A stretch of DNA of 64,000 bases, from NCBI RefSeq assembly GCF_947491795.1, contig NZ_CANLKW010000005.1, positions 124,001 through 188,000 on the forward strand, in the 5' to 3' direction. The first letter of the stretch is position 1. Each line of letters opens with the position of its first letter. This DNA is from an uncultured Roseobacter sp. Its GTDB lineage: Bacteria; Pseudomonadota; Alphaproteobacteria; Rhodobacterales; Rhodobacteraceae. The position numbers and the translations under genes were made by a program. Positions 40,645 through 48,701 of this stretch are shown one piece after another. Below the pieces are notes generated by a model that saw nothing but the letters and a program-made list of their open reading frames with translations, was not told the origin of the DNA and ran no database searches.

Positions 40645-42591
40645 TTACAACAGATCGGGGGGCGTCGCGTCCCGTCCCAGCGCAATTGTTACATCTGTGA
40701 GCGGCTCAACTCGTGTCTGTTTCTCGCCGAGGCGGCGCACCGTCACTGTCCGTTCCTCAACCTCGCGGGCACCCACGGCCAGAATAACGGGCACTTTGCC
40801 AACTGAGTGTTCGCGCACTTTGTAGTTGATCTTTTCATTGCGGACATCGGCTTCGGCGCGCACCCCTGCTGCTTTCAGTTCTGCAACGATCTCGTGCACG
40901 TAGTCGTCGGCGTCAGAGATGATCGAGGCCACCACAACCTGCCGCGGCGCCAGCCAGAACGGCAGTTTGCCCGCGGAGTTCTCGATCAGGATGCCAATAA
41001 ACCGCTCAAAAGAGCCAAGGCAGGCGCGGTGCAGCATATAGGGGCGATGTTTCGCACCGTCCTCGCCGACATATGTCGCGTCCAGCCGTTCCGGCAGATT
41101 GGGGTCCACCTGGAAGGTGCCACACTGCCATTCGCGGCCAATCGCGTCGGTCAGTTTGAAATCGAGTTTCGGGCCGTAAAACGCGCCTTCGCCTGCATCC
41201 AGGGTATAGGGATGCCCGGTTGCCTTGATCGCGTTTTCCAGGGCGGCCTCGACATGATCCCAGCTTTCTTCGGATCCGACACGCTTTTCGGGGCGGGTCG
41301 CAAACATGATCTCAAAGCTCTCAAAACCGAGATCTTTGTAGACAGACGACAGATAGTTGATGAAGCTGGCGCATTCCGCCTCAATCTGGTCTTCGCGGCA
41401 AAAGATGTGACCATCGTCCTGGGTAAAGCCACGGACCCGCATGATCCCATGCAGCGCGCCCGAAGGCTCATAGCGGTTGCAGGAGCCGAACTCGGCCATA
41501 CGCAGGGGCAGATCGCGATAGGATTTCAGGCCCTGGTTGAAGATCTGCACGTGGCAGGGGCAGTTCATTGGTTTCAGCGCGTTAATCGCCTTTTCGCGCG
41601 CATGCTCTTCGTCCACTTCGACGATGAACATATGCTCCTGGTATTTGTCCCAGTGTCCGGATTCTACCCACAGCTTGCGGTCCACGACCTGGGGTGTGTT
41701 CACCTCGACATAGCCGGCGGCGCGTTGCTTGCGGCGCATATAGTCCTGCAGGGTGGTATAGATAGACCAGCCGTTGGGGTGCCAGAAGACCTGCCCGGGG
41801 GCTTCCTCCTGCATGTGGTACAGATCCATCTCGCGGCCCAGTTTGCGGTGATCGCGCTTGGCGGCCTCTTCCAGCATGTTCAGGTGCGCGCGCAGTTTTT
41901 CCTTGCCGGTAAAGGCCACGCCGTAGATGCGTTGCAGCATGGCGCGGTCGCTGTCGCCGCGCCAGTAGGCACCGGCAATCGACATCAGCTTGAAAGCATC
42001 ACCCGGCACCTGCCCGGTGTGTTGCAGGTGCGGGCCGCGACACAGATCCTGCCAGTCGCCGTGCCAGTACATGCGCAGCGGTTCGTCCCCGGGGATCGCG
42101 TCGATCAGTTCGACCTTGTAGGGCTCGTTATTGTCTTCATAGAACTGCACGGCCCGCGCCCGGTCCCAGACCTCGGTGCGCACGGGGTCACGTTTGTTGA
42201 TGATCTCTTTCATCTTCTTTTCGATCAGGCCGAGATCTTCGGGGGTGAAGGGCTCGGCGCGGTCAAAGTCGTAGTACCAGCCGTCTTTGATGACCGGGCC
42301 AATGGTGACTTTGGTGTCCGGCCAGATTTCCTGAACAGCGCGCGCCATGATGTGCGCCAGGTCGTGGCGGACAAGCTCGTTTGCCTGTTCTTCATCCTGC
42401 ATGGTGTGGATTGCGATGCTCGCATCTGCCTCGATGGGCCAGGCCAGATCATAATGCGCCCCGTTCACGGTCGCACTGATCGCCTTTTTGCGCAGTGAGG
42501 TCGAGATACTGGCAGCGACATCGCCTGCAGAGACGCCCGCGTCATATTCGCGTGCATTGCCGTCGGGAAAAGTAAGGGAGATCTGGGCCAT
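40645..42591 (-). CDS. thrS: Threonyl-tRNA synthetase
   Basis: The 648-residue class II synthetase has the N-terminal TGS domain (about residues 1-62), the editing domain (HDLAHIMARAVQEIWPD and later HGDWQDLCRGPHLQHTG), the catalytic core with MNCPCH zinc cysteine, RMAEFGSCNRYEPSGALHGIMRVRGFTQDDGHIFC and GSFERFIGILIE, and a C-terminal anticodon-binding domain. I use ATG 42591, with GAGGAG eight bases upstream. Its downstream neighbour on the strand is bufA after a 205-base gap. Confidence 0.97.
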   Translation of the reverse strand: MAQISLTFPDGNAREYDAGVSAGDVAASISTSLRKKAISATVNGAHYDLAWPIEADASIAIHTMQDEEQANELVRHDLAHIMARAVQEIWPDTKVTIGPVIKDGWYYDFDRAEPFTPEDLGLIEKKMKEIINKRDPVRTEVWDRARAVQFYEDNNEPYKVELIDAIPGDEPLRMYWHGDWQDLCRGPHLQHTGQVPGDAFKLMSIAGAYWRGDSDRAMLQRIYGVAFTGKEKLRAHLNMLEEAAKRDHRKLGREMDLYHMQEEAPGQVFWHPNGWSIYTTLQDYMRRKQRAAGYVEVNTPQVVDRKLWVESGHWDKYQEHMFIVEVDEEHAREKAINALKPMNCPCHVQIFNQGLKSYRDLPLRMAEFGSCNRYEPSGALHGIMRVRGFTQDDGHIFCREDQIEAECASFINYLSSVYKDLGFESFEIMFATRPEKRVGSEESWDHVEAALENAIKATGHPYTLDAGEGAFYGPKLDFKLTDAIGREWQCGTFQVDPNLPERLDATYVGEDGAKHRPYMLHRACLGSFERFIGILIENSAGKLPFWLAPRQVVVASIISDADDYVHEIVAELKAAGVRAEADVRNEKINYKVREHSVGKVPVILAVGAREVEERTVTVRRLGEKQTRVEPLTDVTIALGRDATPPDLL

Positions 42592-42725
42592 CGGGGGCAC
42601 TCCTCGTCGGTTTGGCGCCTACGAGACGCCCGGTTGCGGGTTATGGTGCCGCGCTCATCGCCTTGCGCGCGTCGGCTGTCAAGGATGAATGGCAGCCAGA
42701 CCGCCATTGTATACCCAAGAATACG

Positions 42726-42753
42726 TTGACTGCGACATTTCCCGTGTTAAATC
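42726..42753 (+). promoter_or_regulatory. Candidate promoter of the small gene at 42795
   Basis: TTGACT (42726-42731) and TAAATC (42748-42753) are separated by 16 bases, 41 bases before the start codon. Confidence 0.35.
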
Positions 42754-42794
42754 CGACATACCGGCGCACCGCCACAGCCACCGAGGGGAACCAG

Positions 42795-43040
42795 ATGCCA
42801 CGCTATAACAAATCGTTCGATCTGAGCATTCATGACGTGGATCTGATTGAAGAGGCCCTGCGTGCCCGTGGCCGCGAGCTGTGCCGTATGCGCCGCGCGC
42901 TGTCCGAAGAAAACCCCGCCGATCTGCAATCAGTCGGGGTGATTGAGGCCGACCAGCGCGAAAATGAAGAGCTGCTGGGCCGTCTTCACAACCAGAAGAT
43001 ATTTTACCGCCCCGGCGCGTCACCCTACGTAGGCGGGTAA
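42795..43040 (+). CDS. Small conserved hypothetical protein
   Basis: The 81-residue product from ATG 42795 (GAGGGGAACCAG upstream) is predicted to be mostly helical: FDLSIHDVDLIEEALRARGRELCRMRRALSEENPADLQSVGVIEADQRENEELLGRLHNQKIFYRP. The regular charged helix and the RMRR segment look like a real soluble protein of Roseobacter type; I know no function. It is divergent from thrS and stands alone. Confidence 0.75.
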   Translation: MPRYNKSFDLSIHDVDLIEEALRARGRELCRMRRALSEENPADLQSVGVIEADQRENEELLGRLHNQKIFYRPGASPYVGG

Positions 43041-43061
43041 CCGCACCGGATGCGGGCGGGC

Positions 43062-43478
43062 TCAGCCCATCCAGGCGGCCCCTGCCATCACCAGACAGCA
43101 CAGCCATCCCACAGTGAAAAGCAGGGGCCGGACCGGCATCCGCGCTTTGCCTGAGATCATCCCGACGGCATGTGCGATGCGCAGCCAGAAAAAGACGATG
43201 GCGGTCCAGAGCGTGACGGCCGAATAGGCGTCCACACGATCCACGATCAGCACCAGAACGGCAAATGGCAGGAGTTGCTCCAGCAGGTTCAGATGTGCGC
43301 GGTGCGCCCGGTGCACCCATTCCGGAAACCCTTCCAGCGATGGCGGTCGAGCAAAGCTGTCCACGCCGGTCTGCGGGTGTTTGTTGACCCCGATGATGTA
43401 GGGGATCCACAGTGACGCGGCGATAATACACAGCATAACAACGATCCCGAGTTCGGTTGAAAGCGCCGGATTGTCCAT
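43062..43478 (-). CDS. MAPEG-family membrane protein
   Basis: The 138-residue protein has four membrane helices and the MAPEG signature RAHRAHLNLLEQLLPFAVLVL (about residues 57-77). The family contains eicosanoid- and glutathione-linked membrane enzymes; bacterial members are largely uncharacterised. It follows the ArsR-SRPBCC gene by one base on the same strand, so the two form an operon. Confidence 0.88.
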   Translation of the reverse strand: MDNPALSTELGIVVMLCIIAASLWIPYIIGVNKHPQTGVDSFARPPSLEGFPEWVHRAHRAHLNLLEQLLPFAVLVLIVDRVDAYSAVTLWTAIVFFWLRIAHAVGMISGKARMPVRPLLFTVGWLCCLVMAGAAWMG

Positions 43479-43479
43479 C

Positions 43480-44235
43480 TCATGCCTCCTCGCTGTGCGA
43501 GAATTTCACGGCACGGCCGGTCTCGAGCCATGTCTTCAGCCCTGCAAGCGTACGGTGCCAGCCATCTGCGACCCCTTCCTGACCGGCAGGAATGTCGTAG
43601 TGCTCGACCGTCAGCAGGCAATTATCGCCCTGTGGGTCGATCATGTAGACAAAACGTGACGCTTCCAGCGGTACATCCGGTCCGGCCCAGTGCGGCTCGA
43701 AGGTGCTCTCGATGCGCGTTTTGGGGGTCAGCTTCGTTTCCGTCAGCACAAGCATGAGGTTCTTATCCGGCATGCGGAACACCAGTTTGTTGCCATCGCG
43801 TTCGCAGCTTCCGGCAACAAAGTTGTAGGCTGCATTGGCGTCCGGATCGGTCAGCGCGTGCCACAGGGCGTCCTGTGTGCAGTTGATATAGGTTTGCATC
43901 ATAAAATCGGGTTTGGTCATCTTCCGTGGTCCTTCGAGTTGGGTTTTAAGGTCAATCACCGCTCGTGCCGCCGGTTGTTCGAGCAGGGGCCCGATCCAGC
44001 GGTCTGTCGCTTCCTGCAGGGGCAGGGCGTTGATGTAGTGGTACTTAAACCGGCCTTTCTTATGGGTAACGACGAGCCGGGCCTCTTCGAGCACGCCCAG
44101 ATGCTTCATCACGCCAAAACGCGACATGTCGAACTGCTCCGTCAGGTCCTGCAGGCTCTGACCGGGTCTGGCGCGCAGGCTGTCGAGCAGCTGTCTGCGG
44201 GCAGGGTCGGCCAGAGCTTTGAAAATCGAATCCAT
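43480..44235 (-). CDS. ArsR-type regulator fused to an SRPBCC (AHSA1-like) domain
   Basis: The 251-residue protein has an ArsR winged helix at residues 1-90 (FKALADPARRQLLDSLRARPGQSLQDLTEQFDMSRFGVMKHLGVLEEARLV) and an AHSA1-type SRPBCC domain at about 105-245 (TYINCTQDALWHALTDPD; RFVYMIDPQ; DGWHRTLAGLKTWLETG). These are often separate, adjacent genes; here they are one frame with no sign of error. The SRPBCC cavity could bind a hydrophobic ligand that controls DNA binding. MAPEG follows as a probable target. Confidence 0.9.
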   Translation of the reverse strand: MDSIFKALADPARRQLLDSLRARPGQSLQDLTEQFDMSRFGVMKHLGVLEEARLVVTHKKGRFKYHYINALPLQEATDRWIGPLLEQPAARAVIDLKTQLEGPRKMTKPDFMMQTYINCTQDALWHALTDPDANAAYNFVAGSCERDGNKLVFRMPDKNLMLVLTETKLTPKTRIESTFEPHWAGPDVPLEASRFVYMIDPQGDNCLLTVEHYDIPAGQEGVADGWHRTLAGLKTWLETGRAVKFSHSEEA

Positions 44236-44343
44236 ACATTCTTATAGGTTACTAAACAGTCACGTGACAATATAGTAACGTAAAAAATCCGGTTGCGGCG
44301 GCTCTCTGCGCCGTCGCATGATCTGCCGCAAATGGAGGTGTCT

Positions 44344-45102
44344 ATGCCTGACCCACAGATTTTCGCGAGCCCGGCCGGACGCAGACTGGCTTATCATCAC
44401 CACGCCGGCGAAGGCCCCTGCATTGTTTTTCTGGGCGGGCTTAAATCCGATATGGAAGGCACCAAAGCCCTGCATCTCGAAGACTGGGCACGGTCTGCAG
44501 GGCGGGCCTTTCTGCGGTTTGACTATTCCGGGCATGGTCGGTCTTCGGGCACTTTTGAGGAGGGGTGTATCGGAGACTGGGCACAGGACACTTTCGACAT
44601 CCTGTCGGAAGTTGTCAGGGGCACCGTGCTACCTGTGGGGTCCTCCATGGGGGGGTGGCAGGCGCTTTTGCTGGCCCGCCGGATGCCCGAAAGGATTGTT
44701 GGCATGGTCACGATCGCCGCCGCACCGGACTTTACAGAAGACGGCTACTGGGCGTCGTTCACAGATGCACAGAAAGAGGATCTGGCCCGCGATGGGCGGA
44801 TCGAAATCCCGTCGGACTACATGGAGCCCTATGTGATCACCGGACGCATGATTTCGGACGGGCGCGATCAGCTCGTTCTGAGATCCGCACTGGAACTTCC
44901 GTTTCCGGTGCGGTGTTTGCAGGGCACGGCTGATACCGCCGTAAGTACACAGACCGCTGTTCGGCTGCTCGAGCATGCAACCTGCCCTGACATGCGGCTG
45001 ATGCTGGTCAAGGACGCGGATCATCGGTTTTCCGACGGCCCTTGTCTGGGTCTCATTGAAAGTGCAGTCACCGAGGTTCTGAACGCGGCGGGAAATCACT
45101 GA
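44344..45102 (+). CDS. Alpha/beta hydrolase, ABHD10-like thioesterase/esterase
   Basis: The 252-residue protein starts at ATG 44344 after GGAGG. It has the nucleophile elbow GSSMGGW (Ser near residue 99), the Asp in GTADTAVS and the His in KDADHRFSDG. GLKSDMEGTKALHLEDWA is characteristic of the group near human ABHD10. The next gene starts directly after its stop codon, so it heads a three-gene operon (hydrolase, VOC protein, M15-like protein). Confidence 0.88.
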   Translation: MPDPQIFASPAGRRLAYHHHAGEGPCIVFLGGLKSDMEGTKALHLEDWARSAGRAFLRFDYSGHGRSSGTFEEGCIGDWAQDTFDILSEVVRGTVLPVGSSMGGWQALLLARRMPERIVGMVTIAAAPDFTEDGYWASFTDAQKEDLARDGRIEIPSDYMEPYVITGRMISDGRDQLVLRSALELPFPVRCLQGTADTAVSTQTAVRLLEHATCPDMRLMLVKDADHRFSDGPCLGLIESAVTEVLNAAGNH

Positions 45103-45528
45103 ATGGAACAGCGCGTCAGTCTGATCACGCTTGCGGCCCGGGATATACCCGCGCTTGCAGAGTTCTACGAACGACTTGGCTGGCGCCGCACGCAAAGCCC
45201 GGACGGGGTGATCGCTTTTGATCTGACAGGGCAGACCCTCGGTCTTTATCCCGTGGAAAAACTGGCTGACGATATTGGCATTGACCCTGCCGGAATTGGG
45301 CAGGGAGCAATCACCCTCGCGCATAACGTCCGGCACAAAGAAAATGTCGCGGAGGTGCTCGGCCAGGCAGAGGCCGCAGGCGGGCGGCTTCTGAAACCAG
45401 CGCAGGATGTATTCTGGGGCGGTCATCACGGCTATTTCGCCGACCCTGAAGGGCATATCTGGGAAGTGGCCTTTAATCCTTTCTCTCCCCTGCGCGAGGA
45501 CGGTGCCTTTCGCTGGAACGGGTACTGA
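45103..45528 (+). CDS. VOC-superfamily protein
   Basis: The 141-residue glyoxalase-fold protein shows SLITLAARDIPALAEFYERLGW at the N-terminus and WGGHHGYFADPEGHIWEVAFNPF at the C-terminus. Metal ligands are not all obvious. It begins with ATG immediately after the hydrolase stop and its own stop overlaps the next start by one base. Substrate unknown; bleomycin-resistance-like and dioxygenase-like members share this outline. Confidence 0.85.
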   Translation: MEQRVSLITLAARDIPALAEFYERLGWRRTQSPDGVIAFDLTGQTLGLYPVEKLADDIGIDPAGIGQGAITLAHNVRHKENVAEVLGQAEAAGGRLLKPAQDVFWGGHHGYFADPEGHIWEVAFNPFSPLREDGAFRWNGY

Positions 45529-46160
45529 TGCGCCGCCCGCGCAGCATGTGGAGCCTTGAGACCCTTGGGCGCGTCAGGCTGTCAAAACACTTCTACATGC
45601 GGGATTTTCTGTATTCCGAGATCGGCAGTTTTCATCAGATCCGAAATATTCCGGACGACCCGGATCTCGCAATCGCCAACGGTCGCGCCCTGTGCGAGAC
45701 GCTGCTTGATCCGTTAGAAGAAACATTTGGGCGGATCGCCATCCGTTCCGGGTACAGGTCGGCCGATCTCAACCGCTATGGGAACGAGAACCGGCTGAAT
45801 TGCGCGCGCAACGACAACCCGCTTGAATGCCATATCTGGGATCGCGACAGCGGCCAGCAGGCCATCGCGGGCACGTCTCTGGTCATCCCCTGGTTTGCAG
45901 ATCAATACGACCGGGGCAGGGACTGGCGCGACCTGGCCTGGTGGGTGCATGATCATCTGCCCTATTCCGAGATGTGGTTTTTCCCGAAACTCGCGGCCTT
46001 CAATCTCGTCTGGCGACCGCGGCCGCACCGGACCATATCAAGCTACATTGCGCCGCGGGGTATGCTGCTGCGTGCAGGCGACGCGCCCGTGGAAACACAG
46101 GAGCAACGGCAGGCGAGGTATATCGATTTTCCACAATTCCGAGGCATAAAGTTTCCCTGA
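45528..46160 (+). CDS. Peptidase M15-like protein
   Basis: The 210-residue protein contains a pattern similar to M15A D-Ala-D-Ala carboxypeptidases: FYMRDFLYSEIGSFHQIRNIP, RIAIRSGYRSADLNRYGNENRLN, ECHIWDRDS (possible zinc His and Asp) and PYSEMWFFPKLAAFNLVW. No signal peptide is present, which fits a phage-endolysin-like or cytosolic form. The start ATG 45528 overlaps the VOC stop (TGATG). Activity is inferred from weak motif likeness only. Confidence 0.6.
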   Translation: MRRPRSMWSLETLGRVRLSKHFYMRDFLYSEIGSFHQIRNIPDDPDLAIANGRALCETLLDPLEETFGRIAIRSGYRSADLNRYGNENRLNCARNDNPLECHIWDRDSGQQAIAGTSLVIPWFADQYDRGRDWRDLAWWVHDHLPYSEMWFFPKLAAFNLVWRPRPHRTISSYIAPRGMLLRAGDAPVETQEQRQARYIDFPQFRGIKFP

Positions 46161-46599
46161 AACGCATCGGTTTAGTGCGATTTGGACTGCCAGGCCTCAG
46201 GATCAGATGGTTTTGCGGATTCTGGGATATCGCCCCGCAGTGTGGTCGGTCTCAGGGGGAGGATATGTGATGTGGCCTCGGGCCCGAGCGGCCCCGGCAC
46301 ACTGCTGGCACTGCCCCGGTCAATCCCGTGCGGATGGTCTTTGTCGCATCCAGCGCGAGGCAACGCCTGTTTTGCGCATTGACGCGCTGACAGCCGGTGG
46401 TTTTGAGGCAGTGTCTGAGCTTCTTGATCTGCGGCGTCATCCCGATCTCCGCTGGGATCAAATCCGGCGCTGAAAGCTTGCCGAAATGCATTGTGCCCCT
46501 TGCGGACACACGTTCTGCGGGTAGACTCCTGGAAAAGAGTTTTGTTCAGGCGTCGGCGAATGATGCATAAGCAGTGTTATTGGAACGGTGGTATCCCGG
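46161..46599. other. 439-base gap with no recognised gene
   Basis: Short open frames exist on both strands (for example plus 46207-46473), but none has a ribosome binding site, a family motif or protein-like composition that I trust. No terminator with a T-run and no clear promoter was found. It could hold gene remnants or a small RNA. Confidence 0.4.
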
Positions 46600-47310
46600 A
46601 TGCCTGAAGCGCTTGTGCTGTTGCCAGGGATGATGTGCGACGCACGGCTGTTCGGGCCGCAGATCGCAGAGCTTTCTTCTGAGATACCTGTTATGACCGC
46701 TCCGATCACAGGGGGCGAGCGGATCGAGGAAATCGCGTCTGGCCTGCTTGACCAGCTGCCGCAGCGGTTTGCGCTGGCCGGGTTGAGTATGGGCGGCATT
46801 GTTGCGATGGAACTGCTGCGCCGGGCACCGGACAGGATCACCCGCGTCGCCCTGATGGACACAAACCCACTGGCAGAAACACCGCAGGTTGCTGCCGACC
46901 GTGAACCACAGATTGTTGCAGCGCGCGCGGGCCGGATGCTCGACGTGATGCGCGAGGAAATGAAACCAAAATATCTGGCGCCGGGTCCGCACCGGAAGGC
47001 GGTTCTCGATCTGGTTCTGGACATGGCGCGCGCGCTGGGGCCAGAGGTGTTTGTCCGGCAGTCACGGGCGCTGCAGCGACGGCGTGACCAGCAGAAAACC
47101 CTGCGTCAGTGCAAAGTGCCGGCCTTGATCATGTGTGGCGCGCATGACGTACTGTGCCCGGTCAAAAGGCATGAATTTATGTCTGAACTGATGCCTTCTG
47201 CGACCCTGAGGGTGCTGGAGAATTCCGGACACCTGCCGCCGTTGGAGCAACCAGCAGAGACCACGCAGGCCCTGCGGGACTGGATGGCGATGCCGCTGGT
47301 TCTCAGGTAG
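46600..47310 (+). CDS. Alpha/beta hydrolase
   Basis: The 236-residue protein has the opening VLLPGMMCDARLFGPQ, the nucleophile elbow GLSMGGIVAMELL (Ser near residue 63), the acid in CGAHDVLCPV and the His in NSGHLPPLEQP, so the triad is intact. I prefer ATG 46600 with GGTGG nine bases upstream; a GTG at 46588 would add four residues. It is convergent with phaZ. The substrate is unknown. Confidence 0.86.
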   Translation: MPEALVLLPGMMCDARLFGPQIAELSSEIPVMTAPITGGERIEEIASGLLDQLPQRFALAGLSMGGIVAMELLRRAPDRITRVALMDTNPLAETPQVAADREPQIVAARAGRMLDVMREEMKPKYLAPGPHRKAVLDLVLDMARALGPEVFVRQSRALQRRRDQQKTLRQCKVPALIMCGAHDVLCPVKRHEFMSELMPSATLRVLENSGHLPPLEQPAETTQALRDWMAMPLVLR

Positions 47311-47315
47311 CCCTG

Positions 47316-48596
47316 TCAGGCAGCGGAATTTTTGTTGGCCGGTTTGCGGGTCTTTTTGGCCGGGGCATCCGCATTCGCATCGATAAAGTCGAGCACAAGG
47401 GGACGGATGTTCCGGCGCCAGCTTTTGCCTGCAAAGATGCCGTAATGCCCTGCGCCCTCTTCCAGATGGCTGGCCTTTTTGTGATCAGGCAGTCCGGTAC
47501 ACAGATCGAGCGCTGCGACGCACTGACCCGGCGCGGAGATATCGTCTTTTGACCCCTCGACGGTTTTTACGGCGACGGTTGTGATCTTGCCGATGTCGAC
47601 CCGTTTGCCAGCCACCGTGAACTCGTTCCTGGCGATCTCACCGTTCTTGAAGATGCGCTCGACGGTCGACAGATAGAACTCGGCCGTCATATCCATGACT
47701 GCGAGGTATTCGTCGTAAAACTTGTTGTGCTTGTCGTGCTCTGCAGCTTCGCCGCGTGCGACCCGGCCGATCTGGTCGGTAAAGGCACGCGAGTGTGTTT
47801 CGAGGTTCATCGTGATAAAGGAATTCAGCTGCAGCAAGCCTGGGTAGACCATACGCCCGACGCCGGGATACTTAAAGCCGACGCGCTGGATCATCAGCTC
47901 TTCAAGCTGGCCCATTGTGACACGGTGTCCGAAATCAGTAACGTCTGTGGGTGTGGCGTTCGGATCAATCGGCCCACCGATCAGCGTCAGGCTGCGCGGC
48001 TGTGCCTTGGGGTCTTCTTCGGCCAGATATGCGGTCGCGGCGAGTGTCAGCGGGGCGGGCTGACACACTGCAATCACATGCGTGTCCGGGCCGAGCTCTT
48101 TCATGAAATCGACGAGATAGAGGGTGTAATCCTCAATATCGAACTTGCCGGCGCTGACCGGAATATCGCGCGCATTGTGCCAGTCGGTAATGTAAAGATC
48201 AGCATCGGGCAGCAGGCTGATGACGGTCGAGCGCAGCAATGTTGCGTAGTGACCCGACATCGGCGCAACAAGCAGAACCTTACGTTTGGGAACAGGCCGT
48301 CCGGGTACGACAAAATGCAGCAGATCGCCAAAGTCGCGTTCAATTATCGCCTCGGTTGTGACAACGTGATCCTGCCCGTCATCGCTGGGCACTGGCGGGA
48401 TATTCCAGTCGGGTTTCACAATCATGCGCTGGAACGTCCGTTCCGTGACCTCGCCCCAGGCGCGGGTCCAGGCAATGGCCGGATTTGGCAGGAGAGAAAA
48501 TGCAGGATAGGATGCCATTGCAAGGGCGGAAGCACCGAGCCACTGGTTGGTGTTTCGGATGGTTTCCATCAGGTCGTACGTGGCCATATAGCGCAT
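47316..48596 (-). CDS. phaZ: Intracellular polyhydroxyalkanoate depolymerase
   Basis: PhaZ breaks stored PHB granules into hydroxybutyrate. The 426-residue protein has the intracellular-depolymerase pattern MRYMATYDLMETIRNTNQWLGASA, MSGHYATLLRST, the cysteine nucleophile in AVCQPAPLTLA and the C-terminal EEGAGHYGIFAGKSWRRNIRPLV. Start ATG 48596 follows AAGGAT. A longer reading from 48659 adds a non-family leader. It is divergent from phaC with about 105 bases between. Confidence 0.93.
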   Translation of the reverse strand: MRYMATYDLMETIRNTNQWLGASALAMASYPAFSLLPNPAIAWTRAWGEVTERTFQRMIVKPDWNIPPVPSDDGQDHVVTTEAIIERDFGDLLHFVVPGRPVPKRKVLLVAPMSGHYATLLRSTVISLLPDADLYITDWHNARDIPVSAGKFDIEDYTLYLVDFMKELGPDTHVIAVCQPAPLTLAATAYLAEEDPKAQPRSLTLIGGPIDPNATPTDVTDFGHRVTMGQLEELMIQRVGFKYPGVGRMVYPGLLQLNSFITMNLETHSRAFTDQIGRVARGEAAEHDKHNKFYDEYLAVMDMTAEFYLSTVERIFKNGEIARNEFTVAGKRVDIGKITTVAVKTVEGSKDDISAPGQCVAALDLCTGLPDHKKASHLEEGAGHYGIFAGKSWRRNIRPLVLDFIDANADAPAKKTRKPANKNSAA

Positions 48597-48669
48597 AGGG
48601 GTATCCTTCAATAATTCGGGCGCACCAGACAGACAGCCGCCCCGCCCCCTGAAAGCCAACGACTTTATG

Positions 48670-48680
48670 CTGCAGGTGCA
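48670..48680. promoter_or_regulatory. Possible weak PhaR site between phaZ and phaC
   Basis: CTGCAGGTGCA keeps CTGC-N4-GCA, one short half-site away from the CTGC-N3-GCAG sites further downstream, and lies in the shared phaZ/phaC promoter region. Confidence 0.3.
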
Positions 48681-48701
48681 TCATATGTGGGAAAGAATAA
48701 T

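Noticed and set aside
42601..42794. Perfect TTGACA on the minus strand near 42680 as thrS promoter
   Set aside because: No acceptable -10 box lies 16-18 bases downstream, so I did not list it.
46161..46599. Transposase or degraded gene in the unassigned gap
   Set aside because: No recognisable transposase motif, no terminal inverted repeats and no target duplication could be seen; short frames look like chance.
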